Part shown: piece by piece, positions 48,365 to 57,123 of the stretch
Numbering within the stretch: the stretch's first letter is position 1
Layout of the letters: each line of letters starts with the position of its first letter
Assembly: GCA_030849065.1 (NCBI GenBank)
Contig: JASAON010001661.1
Span: 1-64,000, forward strand
Reading direction: 5' to 3'
Origin: Jaenimonas drosophilae
Lineage: Eukaryota > Euglenozoa > Kinetoplastea > Trypanosomatida > Trypanosomatidae
Length of the DNA: 64,000 nt
The notes under the pieces: generated by a model
Told to the model about the DNA's origin: nothing
The model's input: the letters and a program-made list of their open reading frames with translations, nothing else
Database searches by the model: none
Program-made: the position numbers and the translations under genes

Positions 48365-50053
48365 TCATGCCCGCATCACGCAAGGAGGAACCTCAATCCT
48401 CTGCCCTGTAGCTCGATTCACAACCTTGGAGATGTAGCACATCGGCAGTTGGCGTGTATCTGCCAGACCTGGCGTAAGAACGACGCCGTTGCTGCTCGTG
48501 AAGAGGGCGATGCCATCGGCCAACACCCTTGGCACATCGAGATACATCAACACCTCCACCGTACCACGCATGCCACTAATCACTCCATCCTGTTTAGAGA
48601 GGCCCTGTGCGAAGTGAATGTGCTCGCGACGCATCGGCGAGAGATAGCCACTACTGGCAATCTGCTTCCACGCATGCCAGTAGGTGCCGTGTACCGCCAC
48701 TGGCACCTCCTCCGCATTCAGCACACGGTGGAGGTCGGCATCGATGCCAGAGATGCTGTGGCCCTGCACGGCAGCGATGTAGAGCTCACCTCTCTCACGG
48801 TCATAGGCCATGCGGTAGCGTTGTTTATCATTTGCAGCAACCACCTCAGCCACACGCGCGGCGGAGGCCGTTGTGCCATGTTGCATCGCCATGCGCTTCA
48901 AGGGTGGTATCTGCAGCACATCGGCAAGACGTACATAGCCGTTGCGGCTGATGCGCAGGCCCTTCTCTTCAGCGCTATGGCGTAGAATGTGGCTCAGTTG
49001 TTTGGAGATGGTCTTCTGCTCGCCAGGTGTCATTGTTGGTGGAGATCCGGCCGGAAACAACTCCTCCACCGCATTGCGTTGTGCGTCCACGTCCAAGTAG
49101 GGGCGAGGATTGGCCTCCTCCTCCGCTGTTGTGGGTGCATCATGATTCCATGATGAAGTTGGCACAGTCGGACTCGCCAAGGAGCTCCACGCCGGCAACA
49201 TGGTGCCGTTGCTCCTCCACCGCACGTCGTTCGCTGCTATTGATCGCCACGTTGGCTCCACCACATAACCCCGCTTGAGCAGCTCACACAACACCGCAGC
49301 AATGTTGCGGCAATCGTCAATGCCACTATGATGGCGGCCCCGAAGCTTAAGGCCAACGGCCGCCAGCATGTCGGGCATACCACCAATGCGTTGCGGAGCC
49401 TTGCGGGCGTTGGGTCTTGGCGGAGGAAGGATGGGTGGTGTGGCGTGCATCATGTACTTCTTCAGATTGCACCAACGCTGCCACGTCGTTGGCACCCCGA
49501 GCGCGCCACTAACACGAAGCTGCGCGGGCAGCATCGTCTGTAAATCCCAATCGCCACATGTTACGATGCAGTAGCTACGATGTGGTGCCGCATCGCCAAG
49601 CTCACAGGAGGAGAGGAAGTGAAGTGCCTCGTTGAAGACTGTGGGAAAGGTGGCGCTTGCATCCACCTGTGCTTGTGTTATGCCCGTGAGAGATGTGCAG
49701 AAGTCGCTGAGAGTTGGCTGCACGACAGGACGAACGTAGCGCTGAAATTCTCCCACAACCTGTGCAGCATCGGCATCCACAACAACAAGCGGGAGCTCAA
49801 TCACCTCCGGCTGAGGAATACGGCGGTTGGCTTCACACGTAGCTTCGAAATCCAGAACAACGTAGGCATCGAAGGGTGCGCGGCTGCGAGCTTGTGTGTT
49901 GGCCAACACATGTACAGCACCACCATCGTGGTGAGAAGGCGTGATGGGCCGGCCACGCTTCGCAGCTGGAGGAGATGATTGGCTCAGGAGCTCCTCCATA
50001 ATGTTGGCGTCGAGCTCCGCGCCCGGTGCGGGAGGTAGTCCTCCGGCTGACAT
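48365..50053 (-). CDS. ERI1-like 3'-5' exonuclease fused to Tpt1/KptA RNA 2'-phosphotransferase
   Basis: 562 residues from the ATG at 50053. N-terminal DEDDh exonuclease (about 60-265): VVLDFEATCE (D68, E70), TCGDWDLQTML (D168), and HSGIDDCRNIA (H242, D247), the pattern of ERI1/3'hExo. A GRHHSGIDD end is typical of that group. C-terminal Tpt1/KptA (about 345-555): ISKQLSHILRHSAEEKGL with the catalytic R358-H359 pair, RYRM near 412-415, AVQGHSI, VHGTYWHAWKQI, and GMRGTVEVLMYLD with R496. Tpt1 moves the 2'-phosphate at a spliced tRNA junction to NAD+. One protein with both activities could process RNA ends. A linker of about 80 residues joins the halves; no frameshift seen. Both domains look catalytically complete. 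Confidence 0.9.
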   Translation of the reverse strand: MSAGGLPPAPGAELDANIMEELLSQSSPPAAKRGRPITPSHHDGGAVHVLANTQARSRAPFDAYVVLDFEATCEANRRIPQPEVIELPLVVVDADAAQVVGEFQRYVRPVVQPTLSDFCTSLTGITQAQVDASATFPTVFNEALHFLSSCELGDAAPHRSYCIVTCGDWDLQTMLPAQLRVSGALGVPTTWQRWCNLKKYMMHATPPILPPPRPNARKAPQRIGGMPDMLAAVGLKLRGRHHSGIDDCRNIAAVLCELLKRGYVVEPTWRSIAANDVRWRSNGTMLPAWSSLASPTVPTSSWNHDAPTTAEEEANPRPYLDVDAQRNAVEELFPAGSPPTMTPGEQKTISKQLSHILRHSAEEKGLRISRNGYVRLADVLQIPPLKRMAMQHGTTASAARVAEVVAANDKQRYRMAYDRERGELYIAAVQGHSISGIDADLHRVLNAEEVPVAVHGTYWHAWKQIASSGYLSPMRREHIHFAQGLSKQDGVISGMRGTVEVLMYLDVPRVLADGIALFTSSNGVVLTPGLADTRQLPMCYISKVVNRATGQRIEVPPCVMRA

Positions 50054-50264
50054 CGAAACGCCTCGCAACAACAACCACGAACGACGACGCGTTGTGTGCT
50101 TTTCTATTCTCTAACGTTCTCTACGACCAAAATGAAAAGATGGTAGATGAAGAAAGATTAGTACGAACTCATGCACGTATATTCTGTGTGTGTCACATCA
50201 AGCCACTCATACAAGATCTTAATCGTTCATACGTACGCGCAATCCACCACCTTCATTGTTGGTG

Positions 50265-51629
50265 CTACCGTCGTGGGGGTGTGGCGAGGTCGCAGACTTC
50301 GTGTGGCGCAAGCTGCCACGTGGAGCCCGCCTCTCCATTCATGGGCTGCACCTCCACCGTGGAGAGCTCGCCCTGTGCATCACGCAAACGACCACACACA
50401 CGCACCAACTCTCCGCGATGTTGGCCCAACACAACCATGCCAACACTGCCCTTCTTTGGCACCACCGTTTCCAGTCCATCTTGGCCCACCACATCAATCA
50501 CCTCACCAGAGGTTGGTGCATCTGTAGATGCAGCGTGCAGGCGTATGCTGCCATCTTTGCGATTCACGGAACGTACCTCGCACTTCTTGCCCAGCCACAC
50601 ACCACTTCCTTCAGCAACAATGCGAACCACCAATCGTGGCACCACCCACCACACAATGGCATCTGCCGCAGCAACGGCACAAGAAGAAGGAGATGCTTCG
50701 CCACTGGTCGGTGACGATGCATTCATTGGGAAGGACGGGCTCGAGGCGTTGGGCGAAGATGCGTGGATGACGTACACCGGTCGAGATGATGGATTCGTCT
50801 TCCACTGCACAAACAGTTGTTGTTCCTGAAATCCAGCCGGGCGGATATCAAAAAAACGTAGTTTTTCACGACTTCCATCGAGAAAATTGGCCTCCACGGT
50901 GCCACTCGCCACGTCGAGACGTGATACCTCGAAGAGCTGCTGCAGCATATCCACGTGCAACGCACGGCCGTAGCGCTGCTCCTCCTCCGTCATGTCGGAT
51001 GCACGGCGGAAGCACTTCATGGCAAAACGTGTTGTTGGAGATCCTTCCACGGTGGAAGTCGGGAGAATAGCGGTGGTTGGGCTCGCGGGAGCTGATGTAG
51101 ATGATGATGCATCCACGGCTGATGAAGATGCGCCGCCATTCGCGTTGGTGTTGGTCTTGATGCGTCGTGCCATCACATCGCCAACTTTGATCGCACTCAT
51201 GTTTCCATGTTCGGCCGATGCCGCCATGAAGCCACCAACAGAGAGTGGGGTGTAGGCCTCCACGACTTGCATGTTGGTGGAGCTAACCTGGGCCTCTGTG
51301 GTTGTGTTGTACTGCGGCGACGATGGTGAAGCCGGTGAGGAGCGATGCATCGCGCGCAACAAGCCCAAGCCAACACGCATACGTCCTCGTGGTACAGCTC
51401 GCAGCTCCTCCACCTCTCCGGAAGTATGTGGAGCCTCCTCATCAAAGAACCCACAGTGCTGGGCTGTGATGGCTGTGTTGGATGCGTGTCGTTGTGCGTC
51501 AACCCGTTCATCATCGTCATCGCTCGCACACTTTTGTTCCTCAAGACGAAAGAGATCGCGGCTCGACATCGTTGTGCGGCGAAGCTCCACACGTGGACGC
51601 TTCAATGTTGTTGGTGGTGTAGCAGACAT
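50265..51629 (-). CDS. KOW-domain protein, GPKOW/MOS2-like
   Basis: 454 residues. The C-terminal 130 residues carry a KOW-type pair as in GPKOW/MOS2 (and KIN17): VVPRLVVRIVAEGSGVWLGKK, KCEVRSVNRKDGSIRL, DGLETVVPKKGSVGMVVLGQ, then a strand with QLAPHEVCDLA. Residues about 225-300 look folded (RYGRALHVDMLQQLFEVSRLD). The rest is serine/threonine-rich and disordered. GPKOW/Spp2 proteins activate the spliceosomal helicase PRP2; in kinetoplastids the spliceosome mainly does trans-splicing. A G-patch is expected in GPKOW but is not clear here (a glycine-rich stretch RGRMRVGLGLL lies near 82-92), so this name is provisional. Start: ATG at 51629. Confidence 0.55.
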   Translation of the reverse strand: MSATPPTTLKRPRVELRRTTMSSRDLFRLEEQKCASDDDDERVDAQRHASNTAITAQHCGFFDEEAPHTSGEVEELRAVPRGRMRVGLGLLRAMHRSSPASPSSPQYNTTTEAQVSSTNMQVVEAYTPLSVGGFMAASAEHGNMSAIKVGDVMARRIKTNTNANGGASSSAVDASSSTSAPASPTTAILPTSTVEGSPTTRFAMKCFRRASDMTEEEQRYGRALHVDMLQQLFEVSRLDVASGTVEANFLDGSREKLRFFDIRPAGFQEQQLFVQWKTNPSSRPVYVIHASSPNASSPSFPMNASSPTSGEASPSSCAVAAADAIVWWVVPRLVVRIVAEGSGVWLGKKCEVRSVNRKDGSIRLHAASTDAPTSGEVIDVVGQDGLETVVPKKGSVGMVVLGQHRGELVRVCGRLRDAQGELSTVEVQPMNGEAGSTWQLAPHEVCDLATPPRR

Positions 51630-51790
51630 GGCACAACAACCTTCCTACCCATGTACTTGACGAACACACAGAAAGAGGGGGAGTGAAGCATCCACACAAT
51701 CAGAAACACAAGATACAACTTCTACCGCATTCATCATTTATCTGATGTCTTAGATGGGTTATGAATTCCACGTCAACGTACGCCAGCCGC

Positions 51791-52378
51791 TCACTCACGA
51801 GGACGTTTGTTGCCGTCGTTGCTTCGCTCACCGTAGCCTCCACGGCCACGAAATCCGCCACGTCGCGCGTTGTTGGAGGAGGCGTAGCGGTTGGTGCTTG
51901 TAAATTGTTGTGCTCCGCCACGTCCACCACCCCCACCACCACGTCGATCCATTGGGGCGGCATTGATTAGCATCGTATGTTTCGTCTCTGGATCCACTTC
52001 CTGCAGTGCATTGCGCATAACCATGAAGTTGTGCTGCATCGTGCGACGCTTCTTCTCCTCGTTGGTGAGATGCGCGGTGGGTTCCTCGTGTTCCACCTCG
52101 TCTTGAGCGTCAGTCGTCGATGATGCACATGCTGGTGGTGCGTTGGCCTTAGAAGATTGCAGCACCGCTGCCACAGCCGCGTCTCGCTCCACCTCGTAGG
52201 CCGTCTTTCGTCGAGCCACTGATGATGATGATGTTGTTGTTGTTGTTGTTGAGGATGTGTGCGTTGATGAAGATACTGCCGTCGTTGGGCATCTTCGTCC
52301 ACGACTTGCTACGGAACCTTTTGAGGCTGGAACGTACGTCAGCTGCAGTTCCTCCGAATCATCATCACTGCCATTCAT
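51791..52378 (-). CDS. Small RGG-box protein, 195 residues
   Basis: Not recognised by name. The N-terminus is acidic (NGSDDDSEELQLTYVP) then S/T-rich with a seven-threonine-like run. The middle (about 105-145) is the only predicted folded part: LTNEEKKRRTMQHNFMVMR and ALQEVDPETKHTMLI. The C-terminal 50 residues are an RGG domain (DRRGGGGGGRGG and RRGGFRGRGGYGER), usually an RNA-binding and arginine-methylation site. Composition suggests an RNA-associated factor. ATG at 52378; neighbouring genes are on the same strand with 161 bp to the KOW gene. Confidence 0.68.
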   Translation of the reverse strand: MNGSDDDSEELQLTYVPASKGSVASRGRRCPTTAVSSSTHTSSTTTTTTSSSSVARRKTAYEVERDAAVAAVLQSSKANAPPACASSTTDAQDEVEHEEPTAHLTNEEKKRRTMQHNFMVMRNALQEVDPETKHTMLINAAPMDRRGGGGGGRGGAQQFTSTNRYASSNNARRGGFRGRGGYGERSNDGNKRPRE

Positions 52379-54215
52379 TGCTACTACTAGGTTAACGAAG
52401 AAGCAGTGTGTAGAGAGAAGCGTTCATCGTTCATGCACGAGACATACACTCACTACTCAGTAGCCACCCGCGTACTCCAAATTGGTACGTTGCTGATGTT
52501 CTTGTTTGTTATTGGATTAGGCTTACTCCCATCACCCACGAGAATTGGCCCACAAGGGGGGGTCGGCACCAACGCACGCACACAAACCTGTACGTCCATC
52601 GCCGACTCCCAAACACACACACACGCACGTACACCCGCAATCTCCTCATCGACTGATGATTATGATGCTGAAATACTTCATCTGTACTTCCGAGGAGGAG
52701 AGGAGATGGAGGACTTCCACAAACACACGCAAACTCTGAAAACAAAAAAAGAGAAAAATGATGGTGGCTCTTGTGTGGAGAAGAAGCAAGACGGTCGTGG
52801 TTGCGGCAGGCCGCAGGAGTATAGCGACGGTGGCAGATTGAAGTGGGCAGATGCAGTTGCTGCATCGGTGTATTGAGGAGCTCCCCTACTTCCTTTTTTT
52901 CTGTGCTTCTTATTGTTTCGTGTAGCTTCCCATCGGCCAGGGGAGGTGACGATGGAGAAAACACATTACAAATGAATAGAATGTATATATTGTAGGTGTG
53001 TTGTTGGGCCACATCTCATTTGTGCATTTGCGTCTACGCGTACGAGTGGGTACTGCACAACCACGCAGAGATGCATCCATGCAGAACCGAGATGTACGTC
53101 GTAGGCATACGGACGGTGAAGATGAAGAAAGAGGCCTGCACTCCACCTTGACTTGTGCCCGTGGTGAATGAGAAAAAAAACAATCATCATGTGGATGTGT
53201 TCTTCCCCACTGCACCACACATCGTCATGTTGCGTGTGGCGCATTATCTTCTCTCTTCACCATTAACGAAGCCTTTTTTCTTTTCGTATTGGGATGGATT
53301 CTTCGTGCATCTCAATAGATGGTGGAATATCGCAATCAGATGTCTCAGCGGTATCATCGTCATCCAACTTAGAACGTCATCCACGCATCATCATAATCTT
53401 AAACAGTTCGAGAGATGTGCGTGTACGGACAACTTAGGATGGAGATTTATCACCGAGCATCTTATAATTTTCTTGTGGTGGATGCAGAAAACAACAACAA
53501 ACACGCGCCTCATTTGATGTGCTCCGCAGTCCGTGTGGGGGTAGTAGGTGGAGGGATGGAGGAAGTCTGTGGCACGCAAAAGCGGTGTGGACTCTACTCA
53601 CCTAAGATTGGAGATGCACAACATTCAGTGATGGGTAGGCACATTCACACACAACACAGGAACACACAGAGGTAGGAACGTGCTCGCGCGCAAGATTGGA
53701 TGAGACGCTCTTCCCCCCTCCCCAAGCGCGCTGGACTGCACCAACAACTCATGTGCCGTGGAGTGAAAATGAGAAAAAAGAAATGAAAAATAACAACAGC
53801 GAGCGCAGCAAACAAAGATAGAAAAAAAATGATGGCAAGGGAATACGGCAGTGGATGACCAGTGTAGATGATGCTGCTCCGCAACTGCTGAGGATGAGCG
53901 TAGGATGAAGCATTAGATGCTGCCGCGTGCAAATCCCATCACACGTCGCAATGCCATCGAAACGTGAAGAGAGGAAAGGAAAGAAGACCATCTCCTCCCC
54001 ACACAGATAAACGCACAATGGCTGCTGATGTTCTTGCCGAAGAACACCTTCAACGACGCATTCGTACGAAATGGATGATGATGCTGATCGTGGCACGTTG
54101 GTAGATATAATCCGCAAAAAAAAAACAGCGCAGCACTACTCATGTTCCGTTCCAAGCGCATCCCATCATTCATCAACACTCACTGGCCGGGCCCAATATC
54201 ATCGTCACTGCTGGA
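52379..54215. other. Longest gene-free stretch, 3' of the mitochondrial-type malic enzyme
   Basis: 1,837 bp with no convincing frame on either strand. The longest frames (up to 167 codons) have C/H/S/R-rich translations of the kind found in this genome's spacers. Short CA/CG-rich runs (about 52612-52632) and a ten-base A run at about 54116-54125 occur. No tRNA box pair, structured RNA or repeat family recognised. Most likely a long malic enzyme 3' UTR plus the 5' flank of the RGG gene; a non-coding RNA cannot be excluded. Confidence 0.5.
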
Positions 54216-55937
54216 CTATTCAAAGGTGCGGGAGAGGTAGTAGGACTCATCCTTGTAGACGGGGTTCCACATCTCCTTCATGATGTGCTTCTTCAGCTCT
54301 GGGCGATTGTCGGGGAGGTCGGCGCGGCAGAGACCCATCTGCTGCAGCTTCTCCACGCACGCCACCGCCACGTCGAGAGACACCTTACGAATGGTCTCCA
54401 GTGACGGATAGAGCTGGTTGGCATCCAAATCACTCTGGCTCGTCAAGTGGCTGAGGCACACAGCTGCCGTCGTCAGCACCTCCTGCGGGATGTAGGGGGT
54501 CTGTGCCACGCAGCACGCAAGACCAACACCGGGGAAGATGTACAGGTTGTTGCCCTGTGAGGGCTTCAGACGCATGCCATTCACAACCGTCTCTGGGAAG
54601 GGGCTGCCCGAGGCCACGATGGCCTTGCCGTTGGACCACTTGTAGGCGTTGGAGGGCAGAATCTCCGCCTTGCTCGACGGGTTGGAGAGCGGGAACACGA
54701 CGGGCCGCTCGCAGTAGGTGCACATGAACTTGATGATGGACTCTGAAAAGACGCCGCAGGTGGCGCCGAGGCCAATGAGGGCCGTTGGCTTCACAAAGCG
54801 AACAGCATCCTCCAAGGTGCGGAGGTTGGCGTTCTCCTCGGCAGGGATGCCACGTGCAGCCCAGGCCTCCTTGTGCTTGGCGAGCTTATCACCACGGCTG
54901 TCCGTCACGAGACCCTTGGAATCCACAAAAAAGATGTTCTTGCGGAGATCCTCGCCAGACACACCATGCTCCTCGGCGAGGACGTCGGTGATGGAGCTCG
55001 CCACACCAGTGGCGGCAGAACCGGCGCCGAAGAAGAGGAGGCGGGTATCCTTGATGGATGTGCCAGAGAGCTTAATAGCGTTGAGGAAGCCAGCAGCAAC
55101 AACGGCACCAGTGCCCTGGATATCGTCGTTGAAGCAGCGGTACTTCGTCTGGTAGCGCTCGAGCATGTCGAAGCAGTGGTTGTTGCTGAAGTCCTCAAAC
55201 TGAATGACGGCGGTGGGCCAAATCTCCTTCGCTGCCTCCATGAACTCATCCAACAAGGCGTAGAACTCTTCGTCGCTGCAGCGGGGCTTGCGGAGGCCGA
55301 GGTAGAGCGGGTTGTTGATGAGCTCCTGGTTGTTGGTGCCAACATCGAGCACGACGGGGAGTACACGGCTCGGGTGGGTGCCACCCGCCGCCACGTACAG
55401 CGAGGTCTTGCCAATGCTGATGCCAATGCCGTTGACGCCGAGATCGCCAAGACCCAAGATGCGGGAGCCGTCGGTGAGGACGATGATGTCGATCTTATCC
55501 TTGCGCAGGTTCTTGATGAGCGTGCGGATGTTGCCAATGTTCTGAATGCCAAGATAGAGGCCATGGTCCTTCTGGTAGAGGTCACCGTACTTTTGGCAGG
55601 CCTCACCGACGGTTGGGGTGTAGATGATGGGCAGTGTCTCGGTGAGGTGATTCAGAATGATGGAGTAGTACAGAGTGACGTTGGTGTCGAGCACATTGCG
55701 CATCAACTGATAGCGATTGATGGGCTGGTCAAGGCGGGAGATTTGCTCCCAGTAGCGGTCCATCTGGTCTTCCAAGGTCTCAATGGATGGGGGCAAGAGG
55801 CCCTCGAGGCTCATGTGCTTGCGCTCCGCCAGGCTGAAGGCGGTGCCTTTGTTGAAGAAGCGGTTGCGGGCGAAGTCAACGCCGCGTGTGGCGCGCTTCA
55901 TGGAGTCCAAACGCAGTACAAGATTTCGTGAGAGCAT
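54216..55937 (-). CDS. Malic enzyme, mitochondrial type
   Basis: 573 residues. Conserved landmarks: IIYTPTVGEACQ (catalytic Y106), ILTDG-type VLTDGSRILGLGDLG, GISIGKTSLY (catalytic K177), QFEDFSNNH (metal-binding E248, D249), CFNDDIQGTGA (D272) and the nucleotide-binding LLFFGAGSAATG. It oxidises and decarboxylates malate to pyruvate with NAD(P)H. The N-terminus MLSRNLVLRLDSMKRATRG is basic and amphipathic, lacks acids except one, and precedes the conserved start (FFNKGTAFSLAER), so it is a likely mitochondrial presequence. Codons are strongly C/G-ending. The paralog lies upstream at 57124-58842. Kinetoplastids use mitochondrial and cytosolic malic enzymes to make NADPH (established knowledge). 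Confidence 0.97.
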   Translation of the reverse strand: MLSRNLVLRLDSMKRATRGVDFARNRFFNKGTAFSLAERKHMSLEGLLPPSIETLEDQMDRYWEQISRLDQPINRYQLMRNVLDTNVTLYYSIILNHLTETLPIIYTPTVGEACQKYGDLYQKDHGLYLGIQNIGNIRTLIKNLRKDKIDIIVLTDGSRILGLGDLGVNGIGISIGKTSLYVAAGGTHPSRVLPVVLDVGTNNQELINNPLYLGLRKPRCSDEEFYALLDEFMEAAKEIWPTAVIQFEDFSNNHCFDMLERYQTKYRCFNDDIQGTGAVVAAGFLNAIKLSGTSIKDTRLLFFGAGSAATGVASSITDVLAEEHGVSGEDLRKNIFFVDSKGLVTDSRGDKLAKHKEAWAARGIPAEENANLRTLEDAVRFVKPTALIGLGATCGVFSESIIKFMCTYCERPVVFPLSNPSSKAEILPSNAYKWSNGKAIVASGSPFPETVVNGMRLKPSQGNNLYIFPGVGLACCVAQTPYIPQEVLTTAAVCLSHLTSQSDLDANQLYPSLETIRKVSLDVAVACVEKLQQMGLCRADLPDNRPELKKHIMKEMWNPVYKDESYYLSRTFE

Positions 55938-57123
55938 CTCTACAAGTGTCGATGAGGAAGAACAGAGTACACGATGGGTGTGCGCGTGGAAATAAGCTTA
56001 GTTGGGTGTGTTTGTATGGTGTTGACTACAACGTGAAGAAGATTGGGTGTATCTGCAATGAAAAATGAGGAAGGTGGAGCAGAGAGGATGAAGTTGGTGG
56101 CGAAGATGGACACACACATAGAGTGATGAATGGTGGCGGCACACACGCACACACACAAATCCATGCACGAGACTCTCTTTCATGGGTCCTTCACCATCAT
56201 GGAGCCCTCCCTCTCCTTAACACGACGCAGGGGCTAGGTTGATCTCCACAACCACTGCATCATGGCAAGAGAGAGGGTTCGGATAACAACGCATAAGAAC
56301 GCAATGTGAAGGGGGTGAAGGAACAGATCGGTATGATGACACCTCGAGTGCTCCTCGCTGACATAGATCAGATCATCATCAACGTGGAGCCCCAACAAAT
56401 AAAAATACGTATAAAAAAGATAGAAACACGATATGTTGATCAGTCAGATAACACAAGGTTGTGTTTGCGTCCATGATCTGTTGTGTATGGAGATGGATCT
56501 CCAGCCATCTCCCTCTCTATCATTGACCATCTGCCGACGCCATTGGGTACTGCACCATGTGCCACAGCACCAACAAGCACTTCGTGGGATGGGGAGAAAA
56601 TTAGAACAGTTTGGCTCGCAGAAACAACAATTTTTTTTCTTTTCTTTTGTGTTAGAGAAATACTCAAGCCATGCACGCATCAAATGAATAGGAAGAGAGA
56701 GGATTGTTGCACAACAACAACGACGGTGACGACGTGGACGAAGAAGGTGGAGTGGGGGTCTGTTCGTATGTATGTGCGAGAGAGTTTGAATAGGACCTAC
56801 AGCCGCAAGACAGGACGTGCAGCGGTTGTGTGGCTACGAAGAGGAAGGATGACCACCCGATACACTCATATGAACGAATGCATCGTTTGAATGAATGAGC
56901 TCATAAAATGGCCGTCGGCGTCGAACTCGACTTGATGATGTGAATGCATGACAACTCGCCACTTACTTGTGTCGAAGGTACTTCTCAGCATGTGTGCGTG
57001 GGAACACACAAGTTATTTTTCCGTAATATTTTCCTTCTTTTTGTTTCGCGTGTTCGTTTTGCCCCTTGATGATGATGACGGATCAACCACATCTATGCAT
57101 TCATCATCATCATCATCATTTGT
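55938..57123. other. Long spacer between the two malic enzyme genes
   Basis: 1,186 bp, the second longest gene-free stretch. It holds the 3' flank of the cytosolic-type gene and the 5' flank of the mitochondrial-type gene. Triplet run (CAT)6 at 57102-57119; A/T-rich segment at about 57005-57060. No remnant of a third malic enzyme copy and no RNA gene recognised. Confidence 0.55.

Noticed and set aside
52509..53012. 167-codon minus-strand frame in the long malic enzyme 3' spacer
   Set aside because: C/H/S/R-rich composition like other spacer frames, no biased codons, no domain; treated as UTR.
54873..55931. 352-codon plus-strand open frame antisense to the mitochondrial malic enzyme
   Set aside because: Mirror of the strongly G/C-ending codon usage of the sense gene; translation is V/A/E/L-rich without motifs.
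56270..56295. GGTTCGGAT-like string as a tRNA B box
   Set aside because: No matching A box, no acceptor stem pairing and no anticodon arm on either strand.
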